From NCBI GenBank assembly GCA_017427265.1, contig JAFRTG010000021.1, positions 248,001-312,000 of the forward strand: a stretch of 64,000 bases of DNA. Reading direction: 5' to 3'. This document shows positions 34,551 through 43,180 of this stretch, piece by piece; position 1 is the stretch's first letter; each line of letters opens with the position of its first letter. The position numbers and the translations under genes were made by a program. Source of the DNA: Oscillospiraceae bacterium. GTDB taxonomy: Bacteria; Bacillota; Clostridia; Oscillospirales; Ruminococcaceae. Under the pieces are notes generated by a model. The model ran no database searches and was not told where the DNA came from. It saw only the letters and a list, made by a program, of their open reading frames with translations.

Positions 34551-36773
34551 TTACATGATGGTTTCTTCTCTTGAGACCATATTCCGCAGCATGGCGGAAA
34601 GGCAGGAGCAGCGTTCGGTTTTCTGCTGATTTGCGACCATTTCGCTGACCTTCCGCGGCGAACCGACAAGAATGAGCAGCTTTCTGGCGCGGGTGACGGC
34701 AGTATAGAGCAGGCTTCTGTAGCTGAGCCGGTCACGCCCTTCGGGCAGCACCAGAATGACAGCCTCAAACTCACTGCCCTGACTTTTGTGTACGGTTACG
34801 GCGTAGGAAAGCTCAAGCTGATCGAGCTGATCGGGCTTATATGTAACGATGCGGCCGTCAAAATCGACCTTGACGGTCTTGCTTGCGCGGTCGATGAAAG
34901 CAACGGTGCCGGTATCGCCGTTGAAGATGCCGGTGCCGCGTTCGCCCTCGCGCGTCCATTCCATTTCATACTGATTCTGTATCTGCATGACCTTGTCGCC
35001 TTCGCGGAAGGTATAAAGCAGGTTTTTGGCAACGGGCTTGCCGTATGCCGGCGGATTGATATGCTCCTGCAGCATCTGATTGAGCATGACCGTTCCGAGA
35101 ATGCCCTTGCGGGTCGGGGAAATCACCTGAATATCGTTCTGCGGGATAAAGCCGTAGGCCTGCGGCAGTCTGGTGCAGTAGAGATCGCGGACAAAGTCGG
35201 ATGCTTCCGCGGCATCGCGGCGGTCAAAGAAGAAGAAGTCGCTGTTTTTCTCCCGCAGATCGGGCATTTCACCGTTGACAATCTGATGCGCACTGCGGAC
35301 GATGCAGCTTTCCTGTGCCTGCCGGAAAATCTCGGTCAGCCGGACGACGGGCAGCCTGCCGCTTGCGGTCAGCGTATGAAGCAGATGCCCCGCACCGACA
35401 GAAGGCAGCTGATCCTCGTCCCCGACCAGGATGACGCGGCAAGAGAGCCGGACGGCGCGCAGCAGACCCTCAAACAGCAGCGTATCGACCATCGAGACCT
35501 CGTCCACGATGATGACATCAGCCTTCAGCGGATCCTTTTCGTTGTGCTGAAAGACAAGCTGTCCGCACTCGTCGTAATCGGTGCCGAGCAGCCGGTGAAT
35601 GGTTTTTGCCTCGCGGCCGGTGAGCTCGGTCATGCGCTTGGCAGCTCTGCCGGTCGGCGCAGCGAGCAGCACCGTGCTGCCGGCCTTCAGGCAGAGGTGT
35701 ATGACGCCGTTGAGCGTCGTGGTTTTGCCGGTTCCGGGGCCGCCGGTCAGAACCATGATGCCGCGCGAAAAGGCGCAGGCGATCGCTTTTTTCTGCTGTT
35801 CGGCGTAGTGCATTCCGGTGTCCTGCTCCTCCTGCGCAATCGCCCTGGAGCAGTCGAAATCCTCCGGCGGGGAGAATGCCAGCATTGCGGCAATGCGCGT
35901 CGAGATATAGTCCTCGGCTTCATAATAGATGTCAAGATAAATGAACTCGCCTTCCGGTGCGGAATAGGAATAGATGACGCGGTCGTCGAGTGCTGCCTGA
36001 CAGCCTGCCTGAAAATCCTGTTCCGAGATGCCGAGGCCGCGCATGGCGACCGTGCGGAAATCTGCAGCCGGCAGGCAGGTATGTCCTTCGAGGGCGGCGG
36101 TTTCGAGTACCCATCGGAAGCCCGCGAGAATCCGTTTGGGCGAATTGGACGGAATCTGCATATCAGCTGCAATTTTCTCAGCGACACGGAATTCAAGCCC
36201 GATGCCGCTGCCGCAAAGCCGGAACGGATTATCCGCGATGAGTTCCCATGCGGTCTGCCCCCATCTGCGGTAGGCCTTCATGGCGGCCGAGGCAGAAACG
36301 CCGTAGGTCTGCAGCCTTGACATGAGTGTGCGCAGTCCGAAGATTTGTTGCGCAGCTTCAGTGATTTCCTCGCATTTCGCAGGGGAGATGCCCTTGATGC
36401 GGCAGAGCTTATCGGGTTCTTTTTCGATGACCTGCAGGGTAAATTCGCCGAATTCGGCTACAATGCGCTTGGCGAGCGCCTGACCGATTCCGCGGATGAC
36501 GCCGCTTGCGAGATAGCGTTCGATATTGATGACGGTTGAGGGCAATGCACGCACGCAGCTTTCAGCCCTGAACTGCTGACCGAAGCGCGGGTGACTGACA
36601 AAAGCGCCAGTCAGCTCCAGCTCCTCGCCGGGTTCGAGCTGACCGAGCTCTCCGACGATTGTGACAAGTGCGTCCTCTGTTTCGAGGTCTGCGACGACAT
36701 AGCCGTTGTCCTCGTTATAAAACAGGACATCATCCACAGTGCCGCGGAGTGCCTGTATCATTTTCGGCTGCAT
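34551..36773 (-). CDS. recD2: ATP-dependent RecD2-type DNA helicase
   Basis: A 740-residue 5'-3' superfamily 1 helicase. It has the N-terminal OB-like and helix-hairpin-helix region (SGVIRGIGQALAKRIV, CRIKGISPAKCEEI), the Walker A LTGGPGTGKTTTLNG, the Walker B VIIVDEVSMVD and the C-terminal YAVTVHKSQGSEF motif. No RecB or RecC partner is nearby, as expected for RecD2. AAAGGAGGCAG fixes the ATG at 36773; an ATG 11 codons earlier lacks such a site. Confidence 0.94.
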   Translation of the reverse strand: MQPKMIQALRGTVDDVLFYNEDNGYVVADLETEDALVTIVGELGQLEPGEELELTGAFVSHPRFGQQFRAESCVRALPSTVINIERYLASGVIRGIGQALAKRIVAEFGEFTLQVIEKEPDKLCRIKGISPAKCEEITEAAQQIFGLRTLMSRLQTYGVSASAAMKAYRRWGQTAWELIADNPFRLCGSGIGLEFRVAEKIAADMQIPSNSPKRILAGFRWVLETAALEGHTCLPAADFRTVAMRGLGISEQDFQAGCQAALDDRVIYSYSAPEGEFIYLDIYYEAEDYISTRIAAMLAFSPPEDFDCSRAIAQEEQDTGMHYAEQQKKAIACAFSRGIMVLTGGPGTGKTTTLNGVIHLCLKAGSTVLLAAPTGRAAKRMTELTGREAKTIHRLLGTDYDECGQLVFQHNEKDPLKADVIIVDEVSMVDTLLFEGLLRAVRLSCRVILVGDEDQLPSVGAGHLLHTLTASGRLPVVRLTEIFRQAQESCIVRSAHQIVNGEMPDLREKNSDFFFFDRRDAAEASDFVRDLYCTRLPQAYGFIPQNDIQVISPTRKGILGTVMLNQMLQEHINPPAYGKPVAKNLLYTFREGDKVMQIQNQYEMEWTREGERGTGIFNGDTGTVAFIDRASKTVKVDFDGRIVTYKPDQLDQLELSYAVTVHKSQGSEFEAVILVLPEGRDRLSYRSLLYTAVTRARKLLILVGSPRKVSEMVANQQKTERCSCLSAMLRNMVSREETIM

Positions 36774-36856
36774 GAAGCTGCCTCCTTTTGACTGAATCGC
36801 ATACACATTTATTATACCCTTTTTCTGCCCCGGATGTCAAGTCAGTGTCTTACTAT

Positions 36857-36876
36857 CAATCCGTCGGAGATACCGC
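36857..36876 (+). repeat. Short dispersed repeat, copy 2 (tail only)
   Basis: CAATCCGTCGGAGATACCGC matches 16 of 20 bases with CAATCCATCAAAGATATCGC at 56497-56516 and resembles the segment at 28231-28250. Confidence 0.35.
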
Positions 36877-36902
36877 AGATAAGCCGCTCGCGCCGCAGGC
36901 AA

Positions 36903-36933
36903 GAAAAATGCCCCGGAATCTGCATTCCGGGGC
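36903..36933 (-). terminator. Minus-strand intrinsic terminator with no known gene upstream
   Basis: GCCCCGGAAT (36910-36919) pairs perfectly with ATTCCGGGGC (36924-36933) across a 4-base loop. On the minus strand it is followed by ATTTTTCTT. It implies a transcript coming from the right, where no protein gene is evident. Confidence 0.8.
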
Positions 36934-37165
36934 GAGAGAAGGTTTGAAACGAGTTGAAAAATAGGGTTCGTTCAGACAGAATATGGAGAAGCGGGGATTT
37001 CATCCATACCGTTGCTGCACAGAGAAACCTGCAAAGCAGCCTGACATTCTCTGAATCGGGTTTCTGATCTGTGCAGAATTTCCGGATGCAGCAATCTATG
37101 CGATTGCATAATCAATCATATCCGGAGCATCTTCTGTGCTGCGGGGGACAGCCGTCACAGAGCAG
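36934..37165 (-). ncRNA. Candidate structured non-coding RNA (family not assigned)
   Basis: A run of nested inverted repeats lies directly upstream of the minus-strand terminator. TATGGA pairs with TCCATA (36982-37007). CTGCACAGA pairs with TCTGTGCAG (about 37015-37076), enclosing AGAGAA/TTCTCT and CTGC/GCAG helices. TCCGGAT pairs with ATCCGGA (about 37081-37126), enclosing GCAATC/GATTGC. A further TTCTG/CAGAA pair follows near 37132-37170. Together with the lack of a gene this suggests a folded RNA of about 200-260 bases. The strand is taken from the terminator, the 5' end is not defined, and I cannot match it to 6S, raiA or another family by eye. Confidence 0.4.
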
Positions 37166-37618
37166 AATCCATACACCGATATTCCAAAACGTATATATCC
37201 ACTTGCAAAAAACGTGTTGTATATCGGATTGTTCACGGTCGGTATATTTTTATTGTAACGCTTTTTGTGCCGTTGCGCAATAGTCGATTGTACAGATTAT
37301 ATGATATATTGTGCAAATTCTGCGGGGCTGAACATGCGGCACGCTGCCCTGCATACGGAACACTGCGGACAGAATGCGGCCGCAGCCTGCTCCGGACGGA
37401 CATATTATTAAAGCATATACCAATCCATGAGACGTGTTCTGCCGAGCCTTCGGAACAGGCATACAACTTCGTGCGGCGGCATACCGGAAGATGTATGTTT
37501 TTGGGTGCGTTTTTGACGCTATACACGCTTTTTTTGTGTGCCGCTGCTTACTATTTGTGCTCTTTTTTCAACCGTCCGCAGATCGGGTCCGAAAAAGCGG
37601 AGAATCGTGCCAAATACC

Positions 37619-37647
37619 TTGACTTTCCGGACGACTTGTGCTATACT
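37619..37647 (+). promoter_or_regulatory. Promoter of the surface polysaccharide operon
   Basis: TTGACT (37619-37624), 17 bases, TATACT (37642-37647). Transcription would start near 37654, giving a leader of about 230 bases. Confidence 0.8.
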
Positions 37648-37665
37648 TAATCTAAATAGGCATGT

Positions 37666-37761
37666 GCTTCCGGCGTTCTGCGCCGGAGCAGCCCGTTGCG
37701 GTCTGCGCACTGTATTCCGGCGGCTTCTTACTGATCGGGACTTCCTTCGGGAAGGCTTTTT
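37666..37761 (+). promoter_or_regulatory. Structured leader with attenuator-like hairpin
   Basis: Just after the predicted start site a GC-rich stem (GCTTCCGGCG with CGCCGGAGC, 37666-37689, one bulge) is followed by CTTCC-TTCG-GGAAG (37741-37754) and five T residues (37757-37761). The second element looks like an intrinsic terminator lying about 120 bases before the first gene, so part of the transcription may stop here unless read-through is induced. Confidence 0.5.
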
Positions 37762-37883
37762 CATGAGAAACCCTTTGCGTCCGGAACTGCAGCGTGCAGC
37801 TGCCTTTTGCTGCCGGGTGCAGAGGGAGCATTCCGTGCAGCGGAGAGTTTCTGTAAATCCATGAAGGGACGGTAAAACTGAAT

Positions 37884-39083
37884 ATGAATATTCCTTTTTC
37901 TCCTCCGGATATTTCGGAAAGCGAAATCAATGCGGTCGCTGATGCACTGCGTTCGGGCTGGATTACCACAGGCCCCCGCACCAAACAGCTCGAAAAAGAG
38001 ATTGCTGCGTATGTCGGCACGGAACGCGCTGTCTGCCTGAATTCCCAGACGGCCTGCGCGGAGATGGCGCTGCGCGTCCTCGGCATCGGGGAGGGCGATG
38101 AGGTCATCGTTCCGGCGTATACCTACACAGCAACGGCATCTGTCGTATGTCATGTCGGCGCAAAGCTGATTATGGTCGATACGCAGAAGGACAGCCTTGA
38201 AATGGACTACGATGCGCTTGAAAAAGCCATCACGGAAAAGACCAAGGCCGTGATCCCGGTCGATCTGGCCGGCATTCCCTGCGATTATGACCGCGTTTTT
38301 GCAATCGTTGAGAAGAAGAAGCCGCTGTTCCGTCCTGCAAACAGGATTCAGGAAGCCATCGGCAGAATCGCAGTCTGCGCGGATACCGCCCATGCATTCG
38401 GTGCAGAGCGGCTCGGCAAAATGGCCGGCAGCATTGCCGATTTCTCGTCGTTCTCGTTCCATGCGGTCAAGAACTTCACCACCGCTGAGGGCGGCGCCCT
38501 GACATGGAACACCATTCCGGGCATCGACAATGAGGAGATCTACCGGAAGCTGCAGCTCCTGAGCCTGCACGGACAGAACAAGGACGCGCTGGCAAAGACC
38601 AAGCTCGGCTCGTGGGAATATGATATTGCAGGCACATGGTATAAGTGCAACATGACGGACATTGCCGCTGCAATCGGTCTGGCACAGATGGAGCGCTATC
38701 CGGCGATGCTCGCACGCAGAAAGCAGATCATTGAAGCATATGACGCAGCATTCCGCCCGCTCGGCGTGGAGACGCTGCCGCATTATACCGAAACGCACCG
38801 TTCCTCCGGTCATCTTTATATCACCCGCGTACCGGGTGCGGATGCCGATGCGCGTTCGGAGATGATTACGAAAATGGCGGAGCAGGGAGTCGCCTGCAAC
38901 GTGCACTATAAGCCGCTGCCGATGCATACGGCTTACAAGAACCTTGGCTTTGACATCAAGGATTATCCGAATGCCTATGCGCAGTTTTTGAATGAGATTA
39001 CGCTGCCGCTGCATACCTGCCTGACGGATGAAGAGGTTGCGTATGTGATTGAAAGCTACCGCAAGGTGCTCGGTGCACGGTGA
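37884..39083 (+). CDS. DegT/DnrJ/EryC1-family sugar aminotransferase
   Basis: A 399-residue PLP enzyme that puts an amino group on a keto-sugar nucleotide. The N-terminus has SGWITTGPRTKQLE, Asp167 lies in ADTAHAFGA, and Lys196 in SFHAVKNFTTAEGG is the PLP lysine. The segment KKKPLFRPANRIQEAIG (about 144-160) is a modest insertion in the middle of the fold. It is the first gene of the polysaccharide operon and is followed by an ATP-grasp ligase, which suggests that the new amino group may be acylated. The ATG at 37884 has a weak site, GGACGG. Confidence 0.93.
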   Translation: MNIPFSPPDISESEINAVADALRSGWITTGPRTKQLEKEIAAYVGTERAVCLNSQTACAEMALRVLGIGEGDEVIVPAYTYTATASVVCHVGAKLIMVDTQKDSLEMDYDALEKAITEKTKAVIPVDLAGIPCDYDRVFAIVEKKKPLFRPANRIQEAIGRIAVCADTAHAFGAERLGKMAGSIADFSSFSFHAVKNFTTAEGGALTWNTIPGIDNEEIYRKLQLLSLHGQNKDALAKTKLGSWEYDIAGTWYKCNMTDIAAAIGLAQMERYPAMLARRKQIIEAYDAAFRPLGVETLPHYTETHRSSGHLYITRVPGADADARSEMITKMAEQGVACNVHYKPLPMHTAYKNLGFDIKDYPNAYAQFLNEITLPLHTCLTDEEVAYVIESYRKVLGAR

Positions 39084-39253
39084 GATTGGAATAATATTGC
39101 TGTTGTGCCGGAACCGATGCGGCTTTCTGCAGTGCGCACCGGTGTCCGGCATATACAGAACGGGGAAGAATACGGTTCTGCAGCGCGGGCTGCGGAATGC
39201 TTCGGCGGGCGCTGTTCCCTGCCGGAACGGTGAGAAGAAAGGTGAAGAAGAAA

Positions 39254-40363
39254 TTGAAGAAGGTTCTGATTCTCGGTGTTGCATCCGTTCAGCTGGATGC
39301 GGTTCTGGAACTGAAAAAAATGGGTTGCGAAACCTATACCTGTGCAATGGCAAAAGACGGGCCGGCTGCGGATGCTGCCGACCATTTTGCGGTTATCAAT
39401 ATTCTGGATGAGAAGGCTGTTTCAGATTATATTGCTGAAAACGGCATTGATGTCGTCTATTCGACGGGCTCCGATCTGGCAATGCCGGTCGCGTGCAGAC
39501 TGAGCGAAAAGCTCGGTATGCCGCATTTCGTCACGTCGGAGACGGCTTATATCTGCAACCACAAGAACGCCATGCGCGAAACGCTGACGCAGGCCTGCAA
39601 GGGCAATATCCCTTATCAGGTCATGGAAGCGCCGGGCACGGTTACGATCGGTTTTCCGGCGATTCTGAAGCCCTCGGATTCGCAGGGACAGCGCGGCATC
39701 TTCCTGATTCATTCGCAGGCGGAATTCGAGCAGCATTTTGAGGAGGCAAAGTCCTTCTCCCGCGAGGGCAAGGCGATTGTTGAGAAGTACATCGACGGCC
39801 CGGAGATTTCCGTCAACGGCTATATGGTCAACGGCGTGCTGCGGTTTGTCGCCGCGTCCGACCGCGAAACATGGCCGGAGTACACAGGTCTCATTCACAA
39901 GCATATTGTTCCGGCTGTCACAATCAGCGAAACCGTGAAGGAGCGGATCAATGAGGTACTTGAGGATGCCTGCAACCGCGTCGGCCTGCTGAACGGCCCG
40001 GTCTACTTCCAGATGAAGGTCGCGGACGAGCAGCCGTATATCATCGAGATGACCCCGCGTCTGGACGGCTGCCATATGTGGAAGCTGCTGACCGAGGCGA
40101 CAGGCTTCAACCTGATGCAGCTGGTATTCAGCCACCTGCTCAACGACGATACCTCAGAGCTCAGCAAGGCCGGCAAACGCGCTGTGACGCCGATGGAGCT
40201 GGTTTTCTGGTGTCAGGAGCCGAAAACCGTCATGGACAGAGACAAGCTGGAGCTTCCGGCAGATGCCATCGACCATTTCTACTACTATAATACCGGCGAT
40301 ACCATCCGCCCGGTGAACGGCAAGTATGACAAGATCGGATACTATATCCGCGAACGCAAATAA
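39254..40363 (+). CDS. ATP-grasp carboxylate-amine ligase
   Basis: A protein of about 369 residues with a Rossmann-like N-terminal domain (KKVLILGVASVQ), an ATP-grasp domain (FPAILKPSDSQGQRGIFL, AIVEKYIDGPEISVNGYM) and the metal-binding VYFQMKVADEQPYIIEMTPRL end. It would couple a carboxylate to an amine using ATP. The gene sits between a sugar aminotransferase and an epimerase, so an amino-acid-type decoration of an amino sugar is a reasonable guess. The start is uncertain: a TTG at 39254 has AAAGGTGA eight bases upstream, a GTG at 39242 is close by, and an ATG at 39197 is in frame. Confidence 0.82.
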   Translation: MKKVLILGVASVQLDAVLELKKMGCETYTCAMAKDGPAADAADHFAVINILDEKAVSDYIAENGIDVVYSTGSDLAMPVACRLSEKLGMPHFVTSETAYICNHKNAMRETLTQACKGNIPYQVMEAPGTVTIGFPAILKPSDSQGQRGIFLIHSQAEFEQHFEEAKSFSREGKAIVEKYIDGPEISVNGYMVNGVLRFVAASDRETWPEYTGLIHKHIVPAVTISETVKERINEVLEDACNRVGLLNGPVYFQMKVADEQPYIIEMTPRLDGCHMWKLLTEATGFNLMQLVFSHLLNDDTSELSKAGKRAVTPMELVFWCQEPKTVMDRDKLELPADAIDHFYYYNTGDTIRPVNGKYDKIGYYIRERK

Positions 40364-40390
40364 GGCACCCAAATCTAACAGGAAGGAAAC

Positions 40391-41320
40391 ATGGATGCCG
40401 GGAAACCGGCGTCTGTTCAGGTGATGCAAATGAAGGTTGCTGTGACCGGTGCGACCGGACTGATCGGCAGCTGTCTTGTCAGGATGCTGAAGGCAGAGGG
40501 GAAGCATACGCTGCTGTGCCTTTCCAGACAGGACACGCAGGATCCCGATTTCAGACAGACCGATTATTCGCAGGAGAGTCTGAACGCACTGTTTGCGGGC
40601 GTGGATGCAGTCATCCACCTTGCTGCAATCCGCGGCGGCAATTCGCCTGCGGGTTATCAGGCCTATCAGGAAAATGAAGTGCTGACCGAAAAAATCCTGA
40701 AGGCGATGGAAGCAAACGGCGTCAGGAAGATCGTGTTCCTGTCGTCCATCTCTGTTTATTCGGACACGGCTCTGCTGCCGTGGTCGGAATCGCAGGCGCC
40801 TGCGCCCGTGAACTTCTACGGCCTGAGCAAGCTGTGCTGTGAGCATCTCTGCCAGCTCTACCGCAGAAGCGGAATCGTTCCGGTGCTCTTCCGCTGCGCG
40901 CATGTGCTCGGCTACGAACGGCGCGGCTATATGCTGGAGATTTTCATGAACCTTGCGTCAGAGCATCAGACGCTGACCGTCAAGGGCAAGAGTGAAGCTG
41001 AGCGCGAGTTTATCTATGTCAAGGATGTCGCGGCGGCGCTTTGCTGGGCGCTGGACAGTGAATCCGCAGAGGGCGTTTACAATCTCGGCTCCGGCGAAAA
41101 GCTGACGAACCTTGCCGTCGCACAGAATGTGAATGCTGCATTTGAAAACGAAGGGAACATTTCGTATCTCGATCAGCAGAGCGAGGGCATTAAGCCTTCT
41201 TATATGTGCGGGGAGCGGCTTTCTGCTGCCGGATTCCGCACAGGATATTCCTTTTATGAAGGCGTTTGCGATATCCGGAAGGAGATTTTCAGCGGTCAGA
41301 CCGCGGGGAAGGAAGTGTAA
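40391..41320 (+). CDS. NAD-dependent sugar-nucleotide epimerase/dehydratase
   Basis: An extended SDR enzyme of about 309 residues. TGATGLIG is the cofactor loop, SSISVYSD and YGLSK provide the catalytic Ser, Tyr and Lys. It probably prepares a nucleotide sugar for the polysaccharide. The ATG at 40391 has AGGAAGGA five bases upstream. An ATG at 40430, after AGGTGATG, would begin exactly at MKVAVTGATG and is also plausible. Confidence 0.87.
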   Translation: MDAGKPASVQVMQMKVAVTGATGLIGSCLVRMLKAEGKHTLLCLSRQDTQDPDFRQTDYSQESLNALFAGVDAVIHLAAIRGGNSPAGYQAYQENEVLTEKILKAMEANGVRKIVFLSSISVYSDTALLPWSESQAPAPVNFYGLSKLCCEHLCQLYRRSGIVPVLFRCAHVLGYERRGYMLEIFMNLASEHQTLTVKGKSEAEREFIYVKDVAAALCWALDSESAEGVYNLGSGEKLTNLAVAQNVNAAFENEGNISYLDQQSEGIKPSYMCGERLSAAGFRTGYSFYEGVCDIRKEIFSGQTAGKEV

Positions 41321-41325
41321 CGGAG

Positions 41326-41913
41326 ATGTATCAGGATTACGGAAAGCGTGTGCTGGATTTTCTGCTGGCACTGTTTATTTCGCCGTTCGTGCTGCTGCTT
41401 GCCATTCCGATCGGCATTGCAATCAAGCGCGAGGATCACGGCTCCATCTTTTTTGTCAGTGACCGTTACGGTCAGAACATGAAGAAATTCAAGATGATTA
41501 AGTTCCGGACCATGAAGATGAATGCGCCGGATATCCGCAACAAGGACGGCAGTACCTATAACTCCGCCAAGGATCCCAGACTGACAAAAATCGGCGCGCT
41601 GCTCAGAAAGACCAGTGTCGATGAGCTGCCGCAGGTATTCAACGTGCTGTTCGGCGACATGAGCTTTGTCGGCCCCAGACCGTCCCCGATGGGCAACGAA
41701 AAGACCTATACTTCCTTTATCAAAAAGAAGTTCAGAGTCAGACCCGGCATTACGGGCTATAATCAGGCGCTTCTGCGCAACAGCGCAACGCTTGAGGAGC
41801 GTTATAAGAATGATGTTTACTACGCAGAGAATGTTTCGTTCTTCCTCGATGTAAAGATCATTTTCATGACCGCAGTCAGTGTGCTGAAAAAGAAGAATAT
41901 CTATAACTCATAA
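41326..41913 (+). CDS. Initiating sugar (phosphoglycosyl) transferase
   Basis: A 195-residue monotopic phosphoglycosyl transferase that loads the first sugar phosphate onto undecaprenyl phosphate. It has one N-terminal hydrophobic segment (about 8-32), KFRTMKM, and the catalytic and conserved block DELPQVFNVLFGDMSFVGPRP with RPGITGYNQ following. It lacks the extra N-terminal membrane domain of the WbaP type. The ATG at 41326 follows the epimerase by 5 bases. Its presence marks a complete lipid-linked polysaccharide pathway in this operon. Confidence 0.94.
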   Translation: MYQDYGKRVLDFLLALFISPFVLLLAIPIGIAIKREDHGSIFFVSDRYGQNMKKFKMIKFRTMKMNAPDIRNKDGSTYNSAKDPRLTKIGALLRKTSVDELPQVFNVLFGDMSFVGPRPSPMGNEKTYTSFIKKKFRVRPGITGYNQALLRNSATLEERYKNDVYYAENVSFFLDVKIIFMTAVSVLKKKNIYNS

Positions 41914-41926
41914 AGGACGGTAGATC

Positions 41927-43171
41927 ATGAAGAAAGCGCTGGTTTTGTTTACAAACTACTTCCCGTTTCACCGGGGAGAGGAGTATCTGGAAACCGAACT
42001 GCCGATTGCCAGACAGTATTTTGACCGCATCCTGATTATCCCGACGATGGTCAATTCCGCGATGGCACGCACCAGAGAGGTGCCGGAGGGCGTTGAGGTT
42101 TATCGTGCGGATACCGACTGTTCCGTGCCCGGCAAGGTCAAAATGATCGGCGGCTATGCAGGCAGGGTGCTCGGCAGTCAGAAGCTGCGCAGCGATATGA
42201 AAAAGCAGTGCGGGCTTTCTCCGCTGAAGCGTTCGTATTATCTGTATTATCAGTCCAGAGTCGCCGCCGTGACCGCCAAGGTGCGGCAGTACGACTTTTC
42301 GGAGTTGAGAACCTATGACGACATCACGATCTACAGCTACTGGATGCATGCGGTCGCAAGCATTGCGCTCAACATCCGCAGAACGGAGTTCCGGCAGCAG
42401 AAGGTGCGGCTGATCTGCCGCGGCCACCGCTACGATCTCTACGAGGACAAGAACGCTTTTGACTATATCCCCGACCGTGAGAAGATTCTCAAGGGTTATA
42501 CCTACGTCTTTCCGTGCTCGGAGGACGGCCGGAACCATATCATCAGCCGCCATCCCGGCTATGAGAAAAAGCTGATTGTCAAGCGTCTCGGCACGGTTGA
42601 CAAGGGCGTCGCCGAGACCTCCAATGCAGAGCCGGCGCTCCTGATTTCCTGCTCCTCGATCTCGAAGGTCAAGCGGCTGGAGCTGATTATTGATATGCTG
42701 GCAGCACTGAAGCAGCGCGGTCACCGCTTCAAGTGGCTGCACTTCGGTGCCGGCGCCGATATGGAGCGCGTCAAGCAGTATGCAGCGGAAAAGCTGGATG
42801 CTGCCGACTATGAATTCAAGGGCCATGTCCCGAATGAGACGCTGCTGCAGACCTACCGCGACAGCAAGCCCTGTCTCTTCCTCAATACGTCCTCGTCCGA
42901 GGGCGTCCCGGTTTCCATCATGGAGGCAATGTCCTTCGGCATTCCGGTCGTTGCCACGAAGGTCGGCGGCACCGCAGAGCTCGTCATGGACGGCGTCAGC
43001 GGCTATCTGCTGAAAGAGAACTTCCGTCCGGAGACCTTTGTCGGTCATGTGGAGCGCATCCTCAAAATGGACGCGGAATCCTATCAGAAGCTCTGCCGGA
43101 TGACCCGCGACAGATGGAAGGAGATCTCGGACGCAGAGGTCGTCTACCACGATTTTTATTCATGGAGTTGA
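41927..43171 (+). CDS. Glycosyltransferase, GT4 type (GT-B fold)
   Basis: A 414-residue glycosyltransferase. The C-terminal half carries the retaining GT4 pattern, with SISKVKRLELIIDML and the nucleotide-binding SSSEGVPVSIMEAMSFGIPVVAT. It would add one sugar to the lipid-linked repeat unit. AGGACGG precedes the ATG. The stop lies 9 bases before the next glycosyltransferase. Confidence 0.9.
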   Translation: MKKALVLFTNYFPFHRGEEYLETELPIARQYFDRILIIPTMVNSAMARTREVPEGVEVYRADTDCSVPGKVKMIGGYAGRVLGSQKLRSDMKKQCGLSPLKRSYYLYYQSRVAAVTAKVRQYDFSELRTYDDITIYSYWMHAVASIALNIRRTEFRQQKVRLICRGHRYDLYEDKNAFDYIPDREKILKGYTYVFPCSEDGRNHIISRHPGYEKKLIVKRLGTVDKGVAETSNAEPALLISCSSISKVKRLELIIDMLAALKQRGHRFKWLHFGAGADMERVKQYAAEKLDAADYEFKGHVPNETLLQTYRDSKPCLFLNTSSSEGVPVSIMEAMSFGIPVVATKVGGTAELVMDGVSGYLLKENFRPETFVGHVERILKMDAESYQKLCRMTRDRWKEISDAEVVYHDFYSWS

Positions 43172-43180
43172 AATACCCGC

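Larger units (their letters stand above)
36774..37618. other. Long non-coding stretch upstream of recD2
   Basis: About 850 bases have no convincing gene. Short open frames are present but have poor starts and no recognisable proteins. One of them (37267-37650, plus) has a single hydrophobic segment and overlaps the next promoter. The left part holds several nested inverted repeats and a minus-strand terminator, listed separately as an RNA candidate. Confidence 0.5.

Noticed and set aside
37233-37526. 97-codon minus-strand frame upstream of the orphan terminator
   Set aside because: Its composition is Arg/Cys-rich and shadow-like, and it ends 300 bases before the terminator, so it does not explain it.
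37267-37650. 127-codon plus-strand frame with one hydrophobic stretch in the long gap
   Set aside because: It has a GTG start with no good ribosome binding site, runs into the promoter at 37619-37647 and resembles no family. A tiny membrane protein cannot be fully excluded.
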